From NCBI RefSeq assembly GCF_001548475.1, contig NZ_LRUJ01000003.1, positions 167,139 to 231,138 of the forward strand: 64,000 bases of DNA. The letters run 5' to 3'. The DNA comes from Bordetella hinzii LMG 13501. GTDB lineage: Bacteria; Pseudomonadota; Gammaproteobacteria; Burkholderiales; Burkholderiaceae_B. Positions within the stretch are counted from its first letter, which is position 1. Each line of letters begins with the position of its first letter. The position numbers and the translations under genes were made by a program. This document shows, in pieces, positions 42,102 to 50,565 of the stretch. The notes beneath the pieces were generated by a model, which saw only the letters and a list, made by a program, of their open reading frames with translations, made no database searches and had not been told where the DNA came from.

Positions 42102-42875
42102 ATGTCCCCGAAGAAATCCCTAGTCCCCGTCCTGCTGGGCGTCGCCGCCCTGGGCGCCGCCGCGAGCGGCTTTGCCGGCGAGCAGGACCGCCCCGCCGTG
42201 ATCCGCTCGCTGGAGCGCCAGGGCCTGAGCCATGTCCAGGAACTGGGCAATGTCAGCGGACTGCGCGGCTACGCCGGCATGGTGGGCCAGCAGCCCATCA
42301 CCATCTATGTGGCGGCCGATGGCAACGCCATCGTGGGCAGCCGCATCGGTCCCGATGGCGAGAGCCTGGACGAGGCGCGCGTGCGGGAGTTGGTCGCCAA
42401 GCCCATGAGCGAGGCCATCTGGAAGCAACTGGACGATTCGACCTGGGTGGCCGATGGCAAGGCGCAGGCGCCGCGCGTGGTCTATACCTTCAGCGATCCC
42501 AATTGCCCCTATTGCAATCGCTTCTGGCAAGCCGCCCGTCCCTGGGTGGACGCGGGCAAGGTGCAGCTGCGCCACATCGTCGTGGGCGTCATCCGAGCCG
42601 ACAGCAGCACCAAGGCCGCCGCCATTCTCGGCGCGCCGGACCGGACCGCCGCGTTGCTCGAAAACGAGCGCAATTTCCGCCAAGGCGGCATCAAGCCGGC
42701 GGCCAGTGTGCCCGCGGCCATCCGCGACAGCCTGGACAACAACCAGATCTTGATGGCGGAGCTGGGCTTCCGGGGAACGCCCGGCATCCTCTACAAGGAT
42801 GAGCAGGGTCAGGTGCAGCGCGTCAACGGCATGCCGCGCCCGGATGTCCTGGCGCGCGTGCTCGGCCCCCGCTAG
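42102..42875 (+). CDS. DsbG/DsbC-like periplasmic disulfide isomerase
   Basis: A 257-residue exported protein with a signal peptide (about residues 1-25, ending SGFAG), an N-terminal dimer domain and a thioredoxin fold with CPYC in SDPNCPYCNRFW, the same redox motif as E. coli DsbG. The region after it (VQLRHIVVGVIRADSSTKAAAILGA) and GFRGTPGILYKDEQG fit DsbG better than DsbC. DsbG protects single cysteines of periplasmic proteins from oxidation. It is paired with the TlpA-like gene. Confidence 0.88.
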   Translation: MSPKKSLVPVLLGVAALGAAASGFAGEQDRPAVIRSLERQGLSHVQELGNVSGLRGYAGMVGQQPITIYVAADGNAIVGSRIGPDGESLDEARVRELVAKPMSEAIWKQLDDSTWVADGKAQAPRVVYTFSDPNCPYCNRFWQAARPWVDAGKVQLRHIVVGVIRADSSTKAAAILGAPDRTAALLENERNFRQGGIKPAASVPAAIRDSLDNNQILMAELGFRGTPGILYKDEQGQVQRVNGMPRPDVLARVLGPR

Positions 42876-42892
42876 GCGCGGCCCCCGCGCGC

Positions 42893-44017
42893 CTACGTCC
42901 TGAGCGCATCGAGCAAGGCCGACTCGATGCGGTCCACATCGGCCCTGCAGTTGTAGCCGTGAAAGCTGATGCGCAGGCGTCCGCGGCCGTTCCAGGCCAG
43001 CACGCCGGCCTCGTCGAGCCGGCGGTGCAAGAGCGCCGCATCGGGCCGCGCGATGCAGACGCTGGCGCCATGGCGCGCCGGGTCGGCCGGCGTGGAGCTC
43101 TCCAGGCCATGCGAGGCCAGCCGGCCTAGCAGGTCCGTCGTCAGGCCTTGCACATGCGCCTGGATCCGCGCCGGCTCAAAGCCCAACAGGTAGTCCAGCG
43201 CGCTGGACAGGACATACAGGCTGGCGTGGGCCGGGTTGCCGCGCGTAAAGCGCAGCGCGTCGTCACGCAGGCGTATGCCCTGGTCGTAGCGCGTGCCGTC
43301 AGTGGCCAGGGAATACCAGCCCGCCGAGACGGGCGCCCAGTCCGGTTGGCGCCGCCGGTTCCAATAGGCCGCGGCGGTGCCCGTCATGCCCAGCATCCAC
43401 TTATAACTGGCGCTGAAGGCGAAATCGGCGATCGAGGCCGGGATGGGCAAATAGCCGGACGCCTGGGTGAAGTCCACGATCAGCAAGGCGCCCACGGCGT
43501 CGGCGGCCCGGCGCAGGGCGCGCAGATCGAAACGCTCGCCGTTGAGGTAGGAGACATAGCTCACCAGCACGGCCCGGGTGCGGTCGTCTATCGATGCCGC
43601 CAGCGCCTCGGTGCCGGTGGCGGGCGCCAGGCGCAGCTCATGGGCCGCGCCGGGCCGCGCCAGCAGGGGCGCCACCACCGAGGGGTATTCGGTGTCCATG
43701 ACGCATACGCGGTCGCCCTGCCCCAGGCCCAGGCTGTCCAACACCAGGGACATGCCTTCGGCCACATTGCTCACCCAGCCGATTTCGTCGGCGCGCACCC
43801 CCCAAAGCGCCGCCAGCTTGCCGCGCGTCTCCTCGACCACGGTCTCCTGCGACGGGCGGCCGCGCGCGCCCTGGCTTTTGTCATGGATATAACGCGCCAG
43901 GGCCTCGTCGTGTCGCCACAGAAATGGCGTTTCGCCGGCGGCGCAGACATGGGCGAGGCCGGCAGGCAGGCGGAAGTCGGCCGGATCGAACAGGGGAGTC
44001 TCGGGCGAAGCGATCAT
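42893..44017 (-). CDS. Class V aminotransferase (PLP enzyme, CsdA/SufS-like fold)
   Basis: A 374-residue PLP-dependent protein of the class V family, which includes cysteine desulfurases and isopenicillin N epimerase-like enzymes. The PLP Lys lies in SASYKWMLG, preceded by the Asp of LIVDFTQASG. The short length and lack of a clear desulfurase Cys loop argue against a genuine IscS/SufS. Substrate unknown. Divergent from the LysR gene, which may control it. Confidence 0.85.
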   Translation of the reverse strand: MIASPETPLFDPADFRLPAGLAHVCAAGETPFLWRHDEALARYIHDKSQGARGRPSQETVVEETRGKLAALWGVRADEIGWVSNVAEGMSLVLDSLGLGQGDRVCVMDTEYPSVVAPLLARPGAAHELRLAPATGTEALAASIDDRTRAVLVSYVSYLNGERFDLRALRRAADAVGALLIVDFTQASGYLPIPASIADFAFSASYKWMLGMTGTAAAYWNRRRQPDWAPVSAGWYSLATDGTRYDQGIRLRDDALRFTRGNPAHASLYVLSSALDYLLGFEPARIQAHVQGLTTDLLGRLASHGLESSTPADPARHGASVCIARPDAALLHRRLDEAGVLAWNGRGRLRISFHGYNCRADVDRIESALLDALRT

Positions 44018-44113
44018 GGGGATAACCGTGAGAACGACCGTTGCCAGGTTGGATGCAGGCCCAGTTTAGGGGCGGCCATGGTCTTGTTCCAGGGAGATCC
44101 GCTACTATCAGCC

Positions 44114-44128
44114 ATGCATTATCTGCAT
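44114..44128. promoter_or_regulatory. LysR-type operator candidate (ATGCA-N5-TGCAT)
   Basis: A 5-5-5 inverted repeat in the 154-bp divergent spacer between the aminotransferase and LysR genes, about 45 bp before the LysR ATG. It fits the T-N11-A form of LysR binding sites. Confidence 0.5.
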
Positions 44129-44171
44129 AGCTCGATGGGCCTTTTTCCGTGGCCGGCACCGCGGCAGGACG

Positions 44172-45113
44172 ATGAATACGCAGCAGCTCGACTATCTCAA
44201 GCAGGCCGTCAAGGCGGGCAGCTTTTCCCGCGCGGCCGATGCCGCGGGCGTCAGCCAATCCCAGCTGAGCCGCCAAGTGGCGGCCCTGGAGCAGGAAATG
44301 GGCTGCCAGCTCCTGCGCCGCCATGGCCGGGGGGTCGCCGCCACCGCCGCCGGCGAACGCCTGCTGGCGCTGGCCGAGACTTTTCTGCAAGAGGTCGCCC
44401 GCCTGAAATCGGCGGGCGCCGGGCGCGGCCTGCAAGGGGAGTTCACGCTGGGCGTGCCCATGTTTTTCTCGCAATCCCTCGCGCCAGACCTGATGGCGGC
44501 CGTGCGCAGCCGTTATCCCGGGCTGAATTTCATGGTGCGCGAGGGGCATAGCGGCGATCTGCACGATTGGCTGCTGGCCGGCGAACTGTCGGCGGCGGTG
44601 ATCTACGAGCCCAAGCGCCCGCGCCAGCTGGCTGGCGACGCGCTTTTCCTGGAGCCGGTTTTCGTGGTCGGCACGCGCGAACTGGCGCAGCGCCACGGCG
44701 TGCCCCTGGACCAGGGCCTGAGCCCGCGCAAGCTGGCCGAGCTGCCCCTCCTGATGCCGACCCGGCGCCACGGCACCCGCCTGGATTTCGACACTCTCAT
44801 GCGTCGCCACCGGCTGGCGCCGCGCATCGTGCATGAAGTGGATGCGCTGGGCGCGCGCATGCGGCTGGCGCGCAGCGGCGCGGGTGTGACGATTTTCGAA
44901 TCGGCGGGCCTGCTGGCCGAAAGAAAAGACGCTTCGCTCTTCGTGCTCCCGGTGGCCGGACCGGCCTTTTTCCACCAGCTCGTCTGGGTGGATGCGCGCG
45001 AACAGGAACGCGGCGCCCAATGGCGCGGCCTGGTGCGCTTCCTGAAGCGCAGCATCGTCCGGCTGCGCCAGGAACTGGCCGACGGCGGCCCGGCCGACCG
45101 CTTGCAGTCCTAG
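44172..45113 (+). CDS. LysR-family transcription regulator
   Basis: A 313-residue regulator. The N-terminal helix-turn-helix is clear (LDYLKQAVKAGSFSRAADA, VSQSQLSRQVAALEQEMGCQLL). The effector domain begins near residue 90 (GEFTLGVPMFFSQSLAP) and resembles the NAC/Cbl-like group that binds small acids. It may regulate the divergent aminotransferase or the GntR1-acnD-prpF genes that follow on the same strand; only the former shares the operator-like spacer. Confidence 0.92.
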   Translation: MNTQQLDYLKQAVKAGSFSRAADAAGVSQSQLSRQVAALEQEMGCQLLRRHGRGVAATAAGERLLALAETFLQEVARLKSAGAGRGLQGEFTLGVPMFFSQSLAPDLMAAVRSRYPGLNFMVREGHSGDLHDWLLAGELSAAVIYEPKRPRQLAGDALFLEPVFVVGTRELAQRHGVPLDQGLSPRKLAELPLLMPTRRHGTRLDFDTLMRRHRLAPRIVHEVDALGARMRLARSGAGVTIFESAGLLAERKDASLFVLPVAGPAFFHQLVWVDAREQERGAQWRGLVRFLKRSIVRLRQELADGGPADRLQS

Positions 45114-45127
45114 GCGTTCGGGGCTAC

Positions 45128-45139
45128 ATTGTTGACAAT
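45128..45139. promoter_or_regulatory. Operator-like palindrome 1 for GntR1, on a TTGACA -35
   Basis: ATTGT-TG-ACAAT, with the embedded -35 hexamer TTGACA (45132-45137). A -10-like GGTAAA/TAAAAA lies 17-19 bp further. Fits the short dyads bound by FCD-type GntR proteins. Confidence 0.6.
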
Positions 45140-45190
45140 CCATTCATCCAAAGCGGTAAAAACCGGTTTATGCCGGCAAAACCCCTCAAG

Positions 45191-45200
45191 ATTGTCAACA
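45191..45200. promoter_or_regulatory. Operator-like half palindrome 2 at the GntR1 start codon
   Basis: ATTGTCAACA ends 2 bp before the ATG, leaving no room for a Shine-Dalgarno site. It is the inverse of the element at 45128 and lies 63 bp from it, about six helical turns. Similar sequence abuts the GntR2 start codon. Confidence 0.55.
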
Positions 45201-45202
45201 CG

Positions 45203-45910
45203 ATGGACCAACCCATCCTGCCATCCGATCCGCACGGAGACACCGAGACCCTCTCCGAGCAGCTGTTCCGCAAACTGCAGTCCGCCATCATCAAGGGCGA
45301 GATCGCGCCGGGCAGCAAGATGTCGGAACCGGAGCTGGCGCGTGCCCACGGCGTGAGCCGGGGCCCCTTGCGCGAAGCGCTGCACCGCCTGGAAGGCCAA
45401 CGCCTGCTGGTGCGCGTGCCGCACGCCGGCGCGCGCGTCGTGTCCCTGAGCCCCAAGGAGCTCAGCGAACTCTACGAAATCCGCGAGTCCCTGGAAGGCA
45501 TGGCCTGCCGCCTGGCGGCGGCCCGCATGCCGGCCGCCGAAGTCCAGCAGGTGCGCGATGTGCTGCATGCGCATGAAAAAGACGCCGCCTTCCAGGCCGG
45601 GCTGGGCTATTACCAGCAGGAGGGCGACTACGACTTCCACTATCGCATCGTCAAGGGCAGCGGCAACGAGATGCTGTTCCGCATGCTGTGCGACGAGCTC
45701 TACCAGCTCGCCCGCATGTACCGCATCCAGTATTCCAACACCCCCAACCGCCCGCGCCAGTCATATGCCGAGCATCACCGCATCCTGGACGCCATCGCCG
45801 ACGGCGACGGCGAACTGGCCGAACTCCTGATGCGGCGGCACATCCGTGCCTCCCGTCTCAACATCGAGCAGCAAATCACCCAAGGCAAGCAGCCCAAGAG
45901 CGAAGCATGA
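45203..45910 (+). CDS. GntR-family regulator, FCD (FadR-like) subgroup, GntR1
   Basis: A 235-residue regulator. The winged helix (SEQLFRKLQSAIIKGEIAPGSKMSEPELARAHGV, then SRGPLREALHRLEGQ) and all-helical FCD effector domain with Asp/His metal residues (YDFHYRIVKGSGN, SYAEHHRILDAI) are visible. The start at MDQPILPSD follows an operator-like sequence directly, so the mRNA may be leaderless; an upstream Met (45170) is the alternative. Its stop overlaps the acnD start (ATGA), so it is cotranscribed with acnD and prpF and probably controls them. Confidence 0.9.
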   Translation: MDQPILPSDPHGDTETLSEQLFRKLQSAIIKGEIAPGSKMSEPELARAHGVSRGPLREALHRLEGQRLLVRVPHAGARVVSLSPKELSELYEIRESLEGMACRLAAARMPAAEVQQVRDVLHAHEKDAAFQAGLGYYQQEGDYDFHYRIVKGSGNEMLFRMLCDELYQLARMYRIQYSNTPNRPRQSYAEHHRILDAIADGDGELAELLMRRHIRASRLNIEQQITQGKQPKSEA

Positions 45911-48522
45911 ACCATTCCTACCGCAAGCCCCTGGCGGGCACCCGCCTGGACTATTTCGACGCCCGCGCCGCCGTGGAAGCGATTGCCCCTGGCGCCTACG
46001 ATGAACTGCCCTATACCTCGCGCGTGCTGGCCGAGAACCTGGTGCGGCGCTGCGACCCCGCGCTGCTCAACGACGCGCTCCGGCAGCTCATCGAACGCCG
46101 CCGCGACCTGGACTTCCCGTGGTATCCGGCGCGTGTGGTCTGCCACGACATCCTGGGCCAGACGGCCCTGGTGGACCTGGCCGGCCTGCGCGATGCGATC
46201 GCCGACAAGGGCGGCGACCCCGCCAAGGTCAACCCGGTGGTGCCGGTGCAACTGATCGTCGACCATTCGCTGGCGGTGGAATACGGCGGCGACGATCCCG
46301 ATGCCTTCGCCAAGAACCGCGCGGTCGAAGACCGCCGCAACGAGGATCGCTTCCACTTCATCGACTGGACCAAGCAGGCCTTCCGCAATATCGATATCGT
46401 GCCGCCGGGCAACGGCATCATGCACCAGATCAATCTGGAACGCATGTCGCCGGTCATCTATACCCAGGACGGCGTGGCCTATCCGGATACGCTGGTGGGC
46501 ACCGACAGCCATACGCCCCATGTGGACGCGCTCGGCGTCATTGCCATCGGCGTGGGCGGCCTGGAGGCCGAGAACGTCATGCTGGGCCGCGCCTCGTGGA
46601 TGCGCCTGCCCGACATCATCGGCGTGGAACTCACCGGCCGTCCCCAGCCGGGCATCACCGCCACCGACATCGTGCTGACCCTCACCGAGTTCCTGCGCAA
46701 GGAGAAGGTGGTCGGCGCCTACCTGGAGTTCCACGGCGAAGGCGCCGCGGCGCTCACGCTGGGCGACCGCGCGACAATTTCCAACATGGCGCCCGAGTAT
46801 GGCGCCACGGCGGCCATGTTCGCCATTGATCCGCAGACCATCGCCTATCTGCGCCTGACCGGCCGCGAAGAAAGCCAGATCGCGCTGGTGGAAACCTATG
46901 CCAAGACCGCCGGCCTCTGGGCCGACAGCCTGAAGACCGCGCGCTATGAGCGCGTGCTGCGCTTTGACCTCGGCAGCGTGGTGCGCACCCTGGCCGGCCC
47001 GTCCAACCCGCATCGTCGCCTGCCTGTGTCCGCGCTGGCCGAGCGCGGCATCGCCGGCAAGGTCGAAAACACCCCGGGGCAGATGCCCGATGGCGCGGTC
47101 ATCATCGCCGCCATCACCAGCTGCACCAACACCAGCAATCCGCGCAATGTGATTGCCGCCGGCCTGCTGGCGCGCAATGCCAACCGCGCCGGGCTCAAGC
47201 GCCAGCCCTGGGTCAAGAGTTCGCTGGCGCCAGGCTCCAAGACGGTCGCCCTCTACCTCGAAGAAGCCGGCCTGCTGCCCGAACTGGAAAAACTCGGCTT
47301 TGGCGTCGTGGCCTTTGCCTGTACCACGTGCAACGGCATGTCCGGCGCGCTCGACCCCGCCATCCAGCAGGAGATCGTCGATCGCGATCTCTATGCCACC
47401 GCCGTGCTGTCGGGCAACCGCAACTTCGACGGCCGCATCCATCCCTACGCCAAGCAGGCCTTCCTGGCCTCGCCGCCCCTGGTCGTGGCCTACGCCATCG
47501 CCGGCACCATCCGCTTTGACATCGAACGCGATGTCCTGGGCGTGGACGCCCAGGGACGCGAGATCCGCCTGGCCGACATCTGGCCCAGCGACGAAGAGAT
47601 CGACGCCGTGGTGAATTCGGCCGTCAAGCCCGAACAGTTCCGCAAGGTCTACGCGCCCATGTTCGGCATCCAGGACGACCGCAAGTCGGCCGTCGATCCC
47701 CTGTATCCCTGGCGCCCCAAGAGCACCTATATCCGCCGCCCGCCCTACTGGGAGGGCGCGCTGGCCGGCGAACGCACGCTGCGCGGCATGCGGCCGCTGG
47801 CGGTGCTGGGCGACAACATCACCACCGACCACCTCTCGCCGTCCAACGCCATCATGCCGGACAGCGCGGCGGGCGAATACCTCGCCAAGATGGGCCTGCC
47901 GGAGGAGGACTTCAATTCCTACGCCACGCACCGGGGCGACCATCTCACCGCGCAGCGCGCCACCTTCGCCAATCCCAAGCTCTTCAACGAGATGGTGAAG
48001 AACGAGGACGGCAGCGTGCGCCAGGGCTCGCTGGCCCGCGTGGAACCCGAAGGCAAGGTGATGCGCATGTGGGAAGCCATCGAGACCTATATGGAACGCA
48101 AGCAGCCGCTCATCATCGTGGCCGGCGCCGATTACGGCCAGGGTTCTTCGCGGGACTGGGCGGCCAAGGGCGTGCGCCTGGCGGGCGTCGAAACCATTGT
48201 CGCGGAAGGCTTCGAGCGCATCCACCGCACCAACCTGATCGGCATGGGCGTGCTGCCGCTGGAGTTCAAGCCCGGCGTGAACCGCAAGACGCTGGGGCTG
48301 GACGGCACAGAGACCTATGACGTGGTGGGCGAGCGCCGGCCCCGCGCCGACCTGACCCTGGTCATCCACCGCCGCGACGGCCGGCGCGAAGAAGTGGCCG
48401 TCACCTGCCGCCTGGATACCGCCGAAGAGGTTTCGATCTATGAGGCCGGCGGCGTGCTGCAGCGCTTCGCCCAGGATTTCCTGGAGGCGGCCTCGGCCGC
48501 CGGCGCCCGGCAGGCCGGCTGA
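45907..48522 (+). CDS. acnD: AcnD, Fe/S-dependent 2-methylcitrate dehydratase (aconitase family)
   Basis: An 871-residue aconitase-family enzyme closely resembling AcnD of the 2-methylcitrate cycle in sequence order (YRKPLAGTRLDYFDARAAV start, GTDSHTPHVDALGV). The three [4Fe-4S] cysteines are in SCTNTSNPRN and ACTTCNG. The C-terminal swivelling domain carries GADYGQGSSRDWAAKG. AcnD makes 2-methyl-trans-aconitate, which PrpF isomerises. prpF follows, but neither prpC nor a prp-linked prpB is in this unit, so a role in a different acid pathway is possible. Start overlaps the GntR1 stop. Confidence 0.92.
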   Translation: MNHSYRKPLAGTRLDYFDARAAVEAIAPGAYDELPYTSRVLAENLVRRCDPALLNDALRQLIERRRDLDFPWYPARVVCHDILGQTALVDLAGLRDAIADKGGDPAKVNPVVPVQLIVDHSLAVEYGGDDPDAFAKNRAVEDRRNEDRFHFIDWTKQAFRNIDIVPPGNGIMHQINLERMSPVIYTQDGVAYPDTLVGTDSHTPHVDALGVIAIGVGGLEAENVMLGRASWMRLPDIIGVELTGRPQPGITATDIVLTLTEFLRKEKVVGAYLEFHGEGAAALTLGDRATISNMAPEYGATAAMFAIDPQTIAYLRLTGREESQIALVETYAKTAGLWADSLKTARYERVLRFDLGSVVRTLAGPSNPHRRLPVSALAERGIAGKVENTPGQMPDGAVIIAAITSCTNTSNPRNVIAAGLLARNANRAGLKRQPWVKSSLAPGSKTVALYLEEAGLLPELEKLGFGVVAFACTTCNGMSGALDPAIQQEIVDRDLYATAVLSGNRNFDGRIHPYAKQAFLASPPLVVAYAIAGTIRFDIERDVLGVDAQGREIRLADIWPSDEEIDAVVNSAVKPEQFRKVYAPMFGIQDDRKSAVDPLYPWRPKSTYIRRPPYWEGALAGERTLRGMRPLAVLGDNITTDHLSPSNAIMPDSAAGEYLAKMGLPEEDFNSYATHRGDHLTAQRATFANPKLFNEMVKNEDGSVRQGSLARVEPEGKVMRMWEAIETYMERKQPLIIVAGADYGQGSSRDWAAKGVRLAGVETIVAEGFERIHRTNLIGMGVLPLEFKPGVNRKTLGLDGTETYDVVGERRPRADLTLVIHRRDGRREEVAVTCRLDTAEEVSIYEAGGVLQRFAQDFLEAASAAGARQAG

Positions 48523-48574
48523 TTCACCGGGCGGGCGCCCCGCCCCAACCTTGACTCTCTACCAGGACTGCGAC

Positions 48575-49759
48575 ATGGCACAAGCCCCCCAGATCCGCAT
48601 CCCCGCCACCTATATGCGCGGCGGCACCAGCAAAGGCGTTTTTTTCAAACTGGACGATCTGCCCGAGTCCGCCCGGGTGCCCGGCCCCGCGCGGGACGCG
48701 CTCTTGATGCGCGTGATCGGCAGCCCGGATCCCTATGGCAAGCAGATCGACGGCATGGGCGCGGCCACCTCCAGCACCAGCAAGACCGTCATCCTGTCCA
48801 AGAGCACCCGGCCCGGCCATGATGTCGATTACCTGTTCGGCCAGGTCGCCATCGACCAGGCCTTCGTGGACTGGAGCGGCAATTGCGGCAATCTGTCGGC
48901 CGCGGTGGGCCCCTTCGCCATCACCAACGGCCTGGTCGAGGCCGACCGCGTGCCGGCCAACGGCATCGCCGTGGTGCGCATCTGGCAGGCCAATATCGGC
49001 AAGACCATCGTGGCCCATGTGCCCATGACCGACGGCGCGGTCCAGGAAACCGGCGACTTCGAGCTCGACGGCGTGACCTTCCCCGCCGCCGAGATCCAGC
49101 TGGAATTCATGAATCCCGCCGAAGAGGGCGAAGGCGGCTCGATGTTCCCGACCGGCAACGTGGTCGACGATCTCGACGTGCCGGGCGTGGGCCGCTTCAA
49201 GGCCACCATGATCAACTCCGGCATCCCGACCATCTTCCTCGATGCCGAAGCGCTGGGCTACAAGGGCACGGAGCTGCAGGAAGACATCAATGGCGATCCG
49301 GCCGCCCTGGCCCGCTTCGAGACCATACGCGCCCATGGCGCGCTGCGCATGGGCCTGATCAGCAAGCTGGAGGACGCCGCCTCCCGCCAGCACACGCCCA
49401 AGGTCGCCTTCGTGGCGCCGGCGCGCGAATACGTGGCCTCCAGCGGCAAGCGCATCGCCCGATCGGATATCGACGTGCTGGTGCGGGCGCTTTCCATGGG
49501 CAAGCTGCATCACGCCATGATGGGCACCGCCTCGGTCGCCATCGCCACGGCCGCCGCGGTGCAGGGCACCCTGGTCAATCTGGCCGCCGGCGGCGGCCCG
49601 CGCGAAACGGTCTGCTTCGGCCACCCGTCGGGCACCCTGCGCGTGGGCGCCAAGGCCGAACGCGCCAACGGCGAATGGACGGTCACCAAGGCCATCATGA
49701 GCCGCAGCGCGCGCATCCTCATGGAAGGCCGCGTGCACCTGCCCCGCGACGGTTTCTGA
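48575..49759 (+). CDS. prpF: PrpF family isomerase (2-methylaconitate cis-trans isomerase)
   Basis: A 394-residue member of the PrpF family, a two-lobed diaminopimelate epimerase-like fold that shifts or inverts double bonds in aconitate-like acids. Typical features: IPATYMRGGTSKGVFF near the N terminus (active-site Lys), the GNCGNLSAAVGPFAI motif and the C-terminal FGHPSGTLRVGA. Placement after acnD is the usual partnership. The ATG is preferred because the longer frame overlaps acnD. Confidence 0.94.
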   Translation: MAQAPQIRIPATYMRGGTSKGVFFKLDDLPESARVPGPARDALLMRVIGSPDPYGKQIDGMGAATSSTSKTVILSKSTRPGHDVDYLFGQVAIDQAFVDWSGNCGNLSAAVGPFAITNGLVEADRVPANGIAVVRIWQANIGKTIVAHVPMTDGAVQETGDFELDGVTFPAAEIQLEFMNPAEEGEGGSMFPTGNVVDDLDVPGVGRFKATMINSGIPTIFLDAEALGYKGTELQEDINGDPAALARFETIRAHGALRMGLISKLEDAASRQHTPKVAFVAPAREYVASSGKRIARSDIDVLVRALSMGKLHHAMMGTASVAIATAAAVQGTLVNLAAGGGPRETVCFGHPSGTLRVGAKAERANGEWTVTKAIMSRSARILMEGRVHLPRDGF

Positions 49760-49841
49760 TTCCAGCGCGGGCGGACGCGGCTTGCGCCCGCCCGCCTGCC
49801 GGTTCTAGACTGGCCGCTTCCCTTTTTCCGGTTTCATTGTC

Positions 49842-50450
49842 ATGGCGCTGCACAGCTGGCTGATCTATCTGGTCGCCGTCACCGGCCTGTCCCTCACCCC
49901 CGGCCCCAACACCCTGCTGGCGCTCACCCATGGCGCCCTGCATGGCCATCGGCGGGCCCTGTGCACCATCGCCGGCGGCGCCGTGGGCTTCATCGCCCTC
50001 ATCGCCTTGTCCATGCTGGGCATCAGCGCGCTGCTCAAGGCCTGGGCGCCGGCGCTGACGCTGCTCAAATGGGCGGGCGGCGCCTACCTGGTTTGGCTGG
50101 GCATCCAGCTCTGGCGCGCGCCCGGCGTACAGCTGCGACCCACGCCCGGCCTGCCCGGCCTGCGCGCCACGCGCATGTTCAGCCAGGGCTTCCTGTCGGC
50201 CATTTCCAACCCCAAGGCCCTGCTCTTCTACGGCGCCTTCCTGCCGCAATTCATCGATCCGGCGCGCAGCCTGTTCACCCAGTTCGTCGTGATGGCGGCC
50301 ACTTTCGCCTGCATCGAATTTGTCGTCGAATACCTGCTGGCCCGCCTGGCGCACCGGGTGCGCCCCTGGCTGGAGCGCAGCGGCCGCCGCTTCAACAAGC
50401 TGTGCGGCGGCCTGTTCGCCGCCATGGGCATCGCCCTGCCCACGACATAG
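49842..50450 (+). CDS. LysE/RhtB-family exporter
   Basis: A 202-residue inner-membrane protein with about six hydrophobic segments. The family signature TPGPNTLLALTHGALHG is near the N terminus, with SAISNPKALLFYGAFLPQF in the middle. Members export amino acids or small metabolites. It lies 82 bp after prpF and may have its own promoter. Substrate unknown. Confidence 0.9.
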   Translation: MALHSWLIYLVAVTGLSLTPGPNTLLALTHGALHGHRRALCTIAGGAVGFIALIALSMLGISALLKAWAPALTLLKWAGGAYLVWLGIQLWRAPGVQLRPTPGLPGLRATRMFSQGFLSAISNPKALLFYGAFLPQFIDPARSLFTQFVVMAATFACIEFVVEYLLARLAHRVRPWLERSGRRFNKLCGGLFAAMGIALPTT

Positions 50451-50467
50451 CCGGGCCGCGGCGGCGT

Positions 50468-50498
50468 AAAAAAAGCCAGGCCTGCCAAGGCCTGGCTT
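50468..50498 (-). terminator. Intrinsic terminator at the end of the minus-strand GntR2 unit
   Basis: AAGCCAGGCC-TTGGC-AGGCCTGGCTT-type hairpin (50498-50473 on the minus strand) followed by seven T. It lies after the Bug receptor gene and between convergent transcripts. Confidence 0.82.
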
Positions 50499-50565
50499 GA
50501 AAGCAGCGCGGCGCTGCCGGCGACCGGCGAGACGCCGGCTCACGCCGCACCGTTACTACCGATAC

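Noticed and set aside
45775..48369. Long minus-strand frame opposite acnD
   Set aside because: Shadow of acnD with biased composition and no domain.
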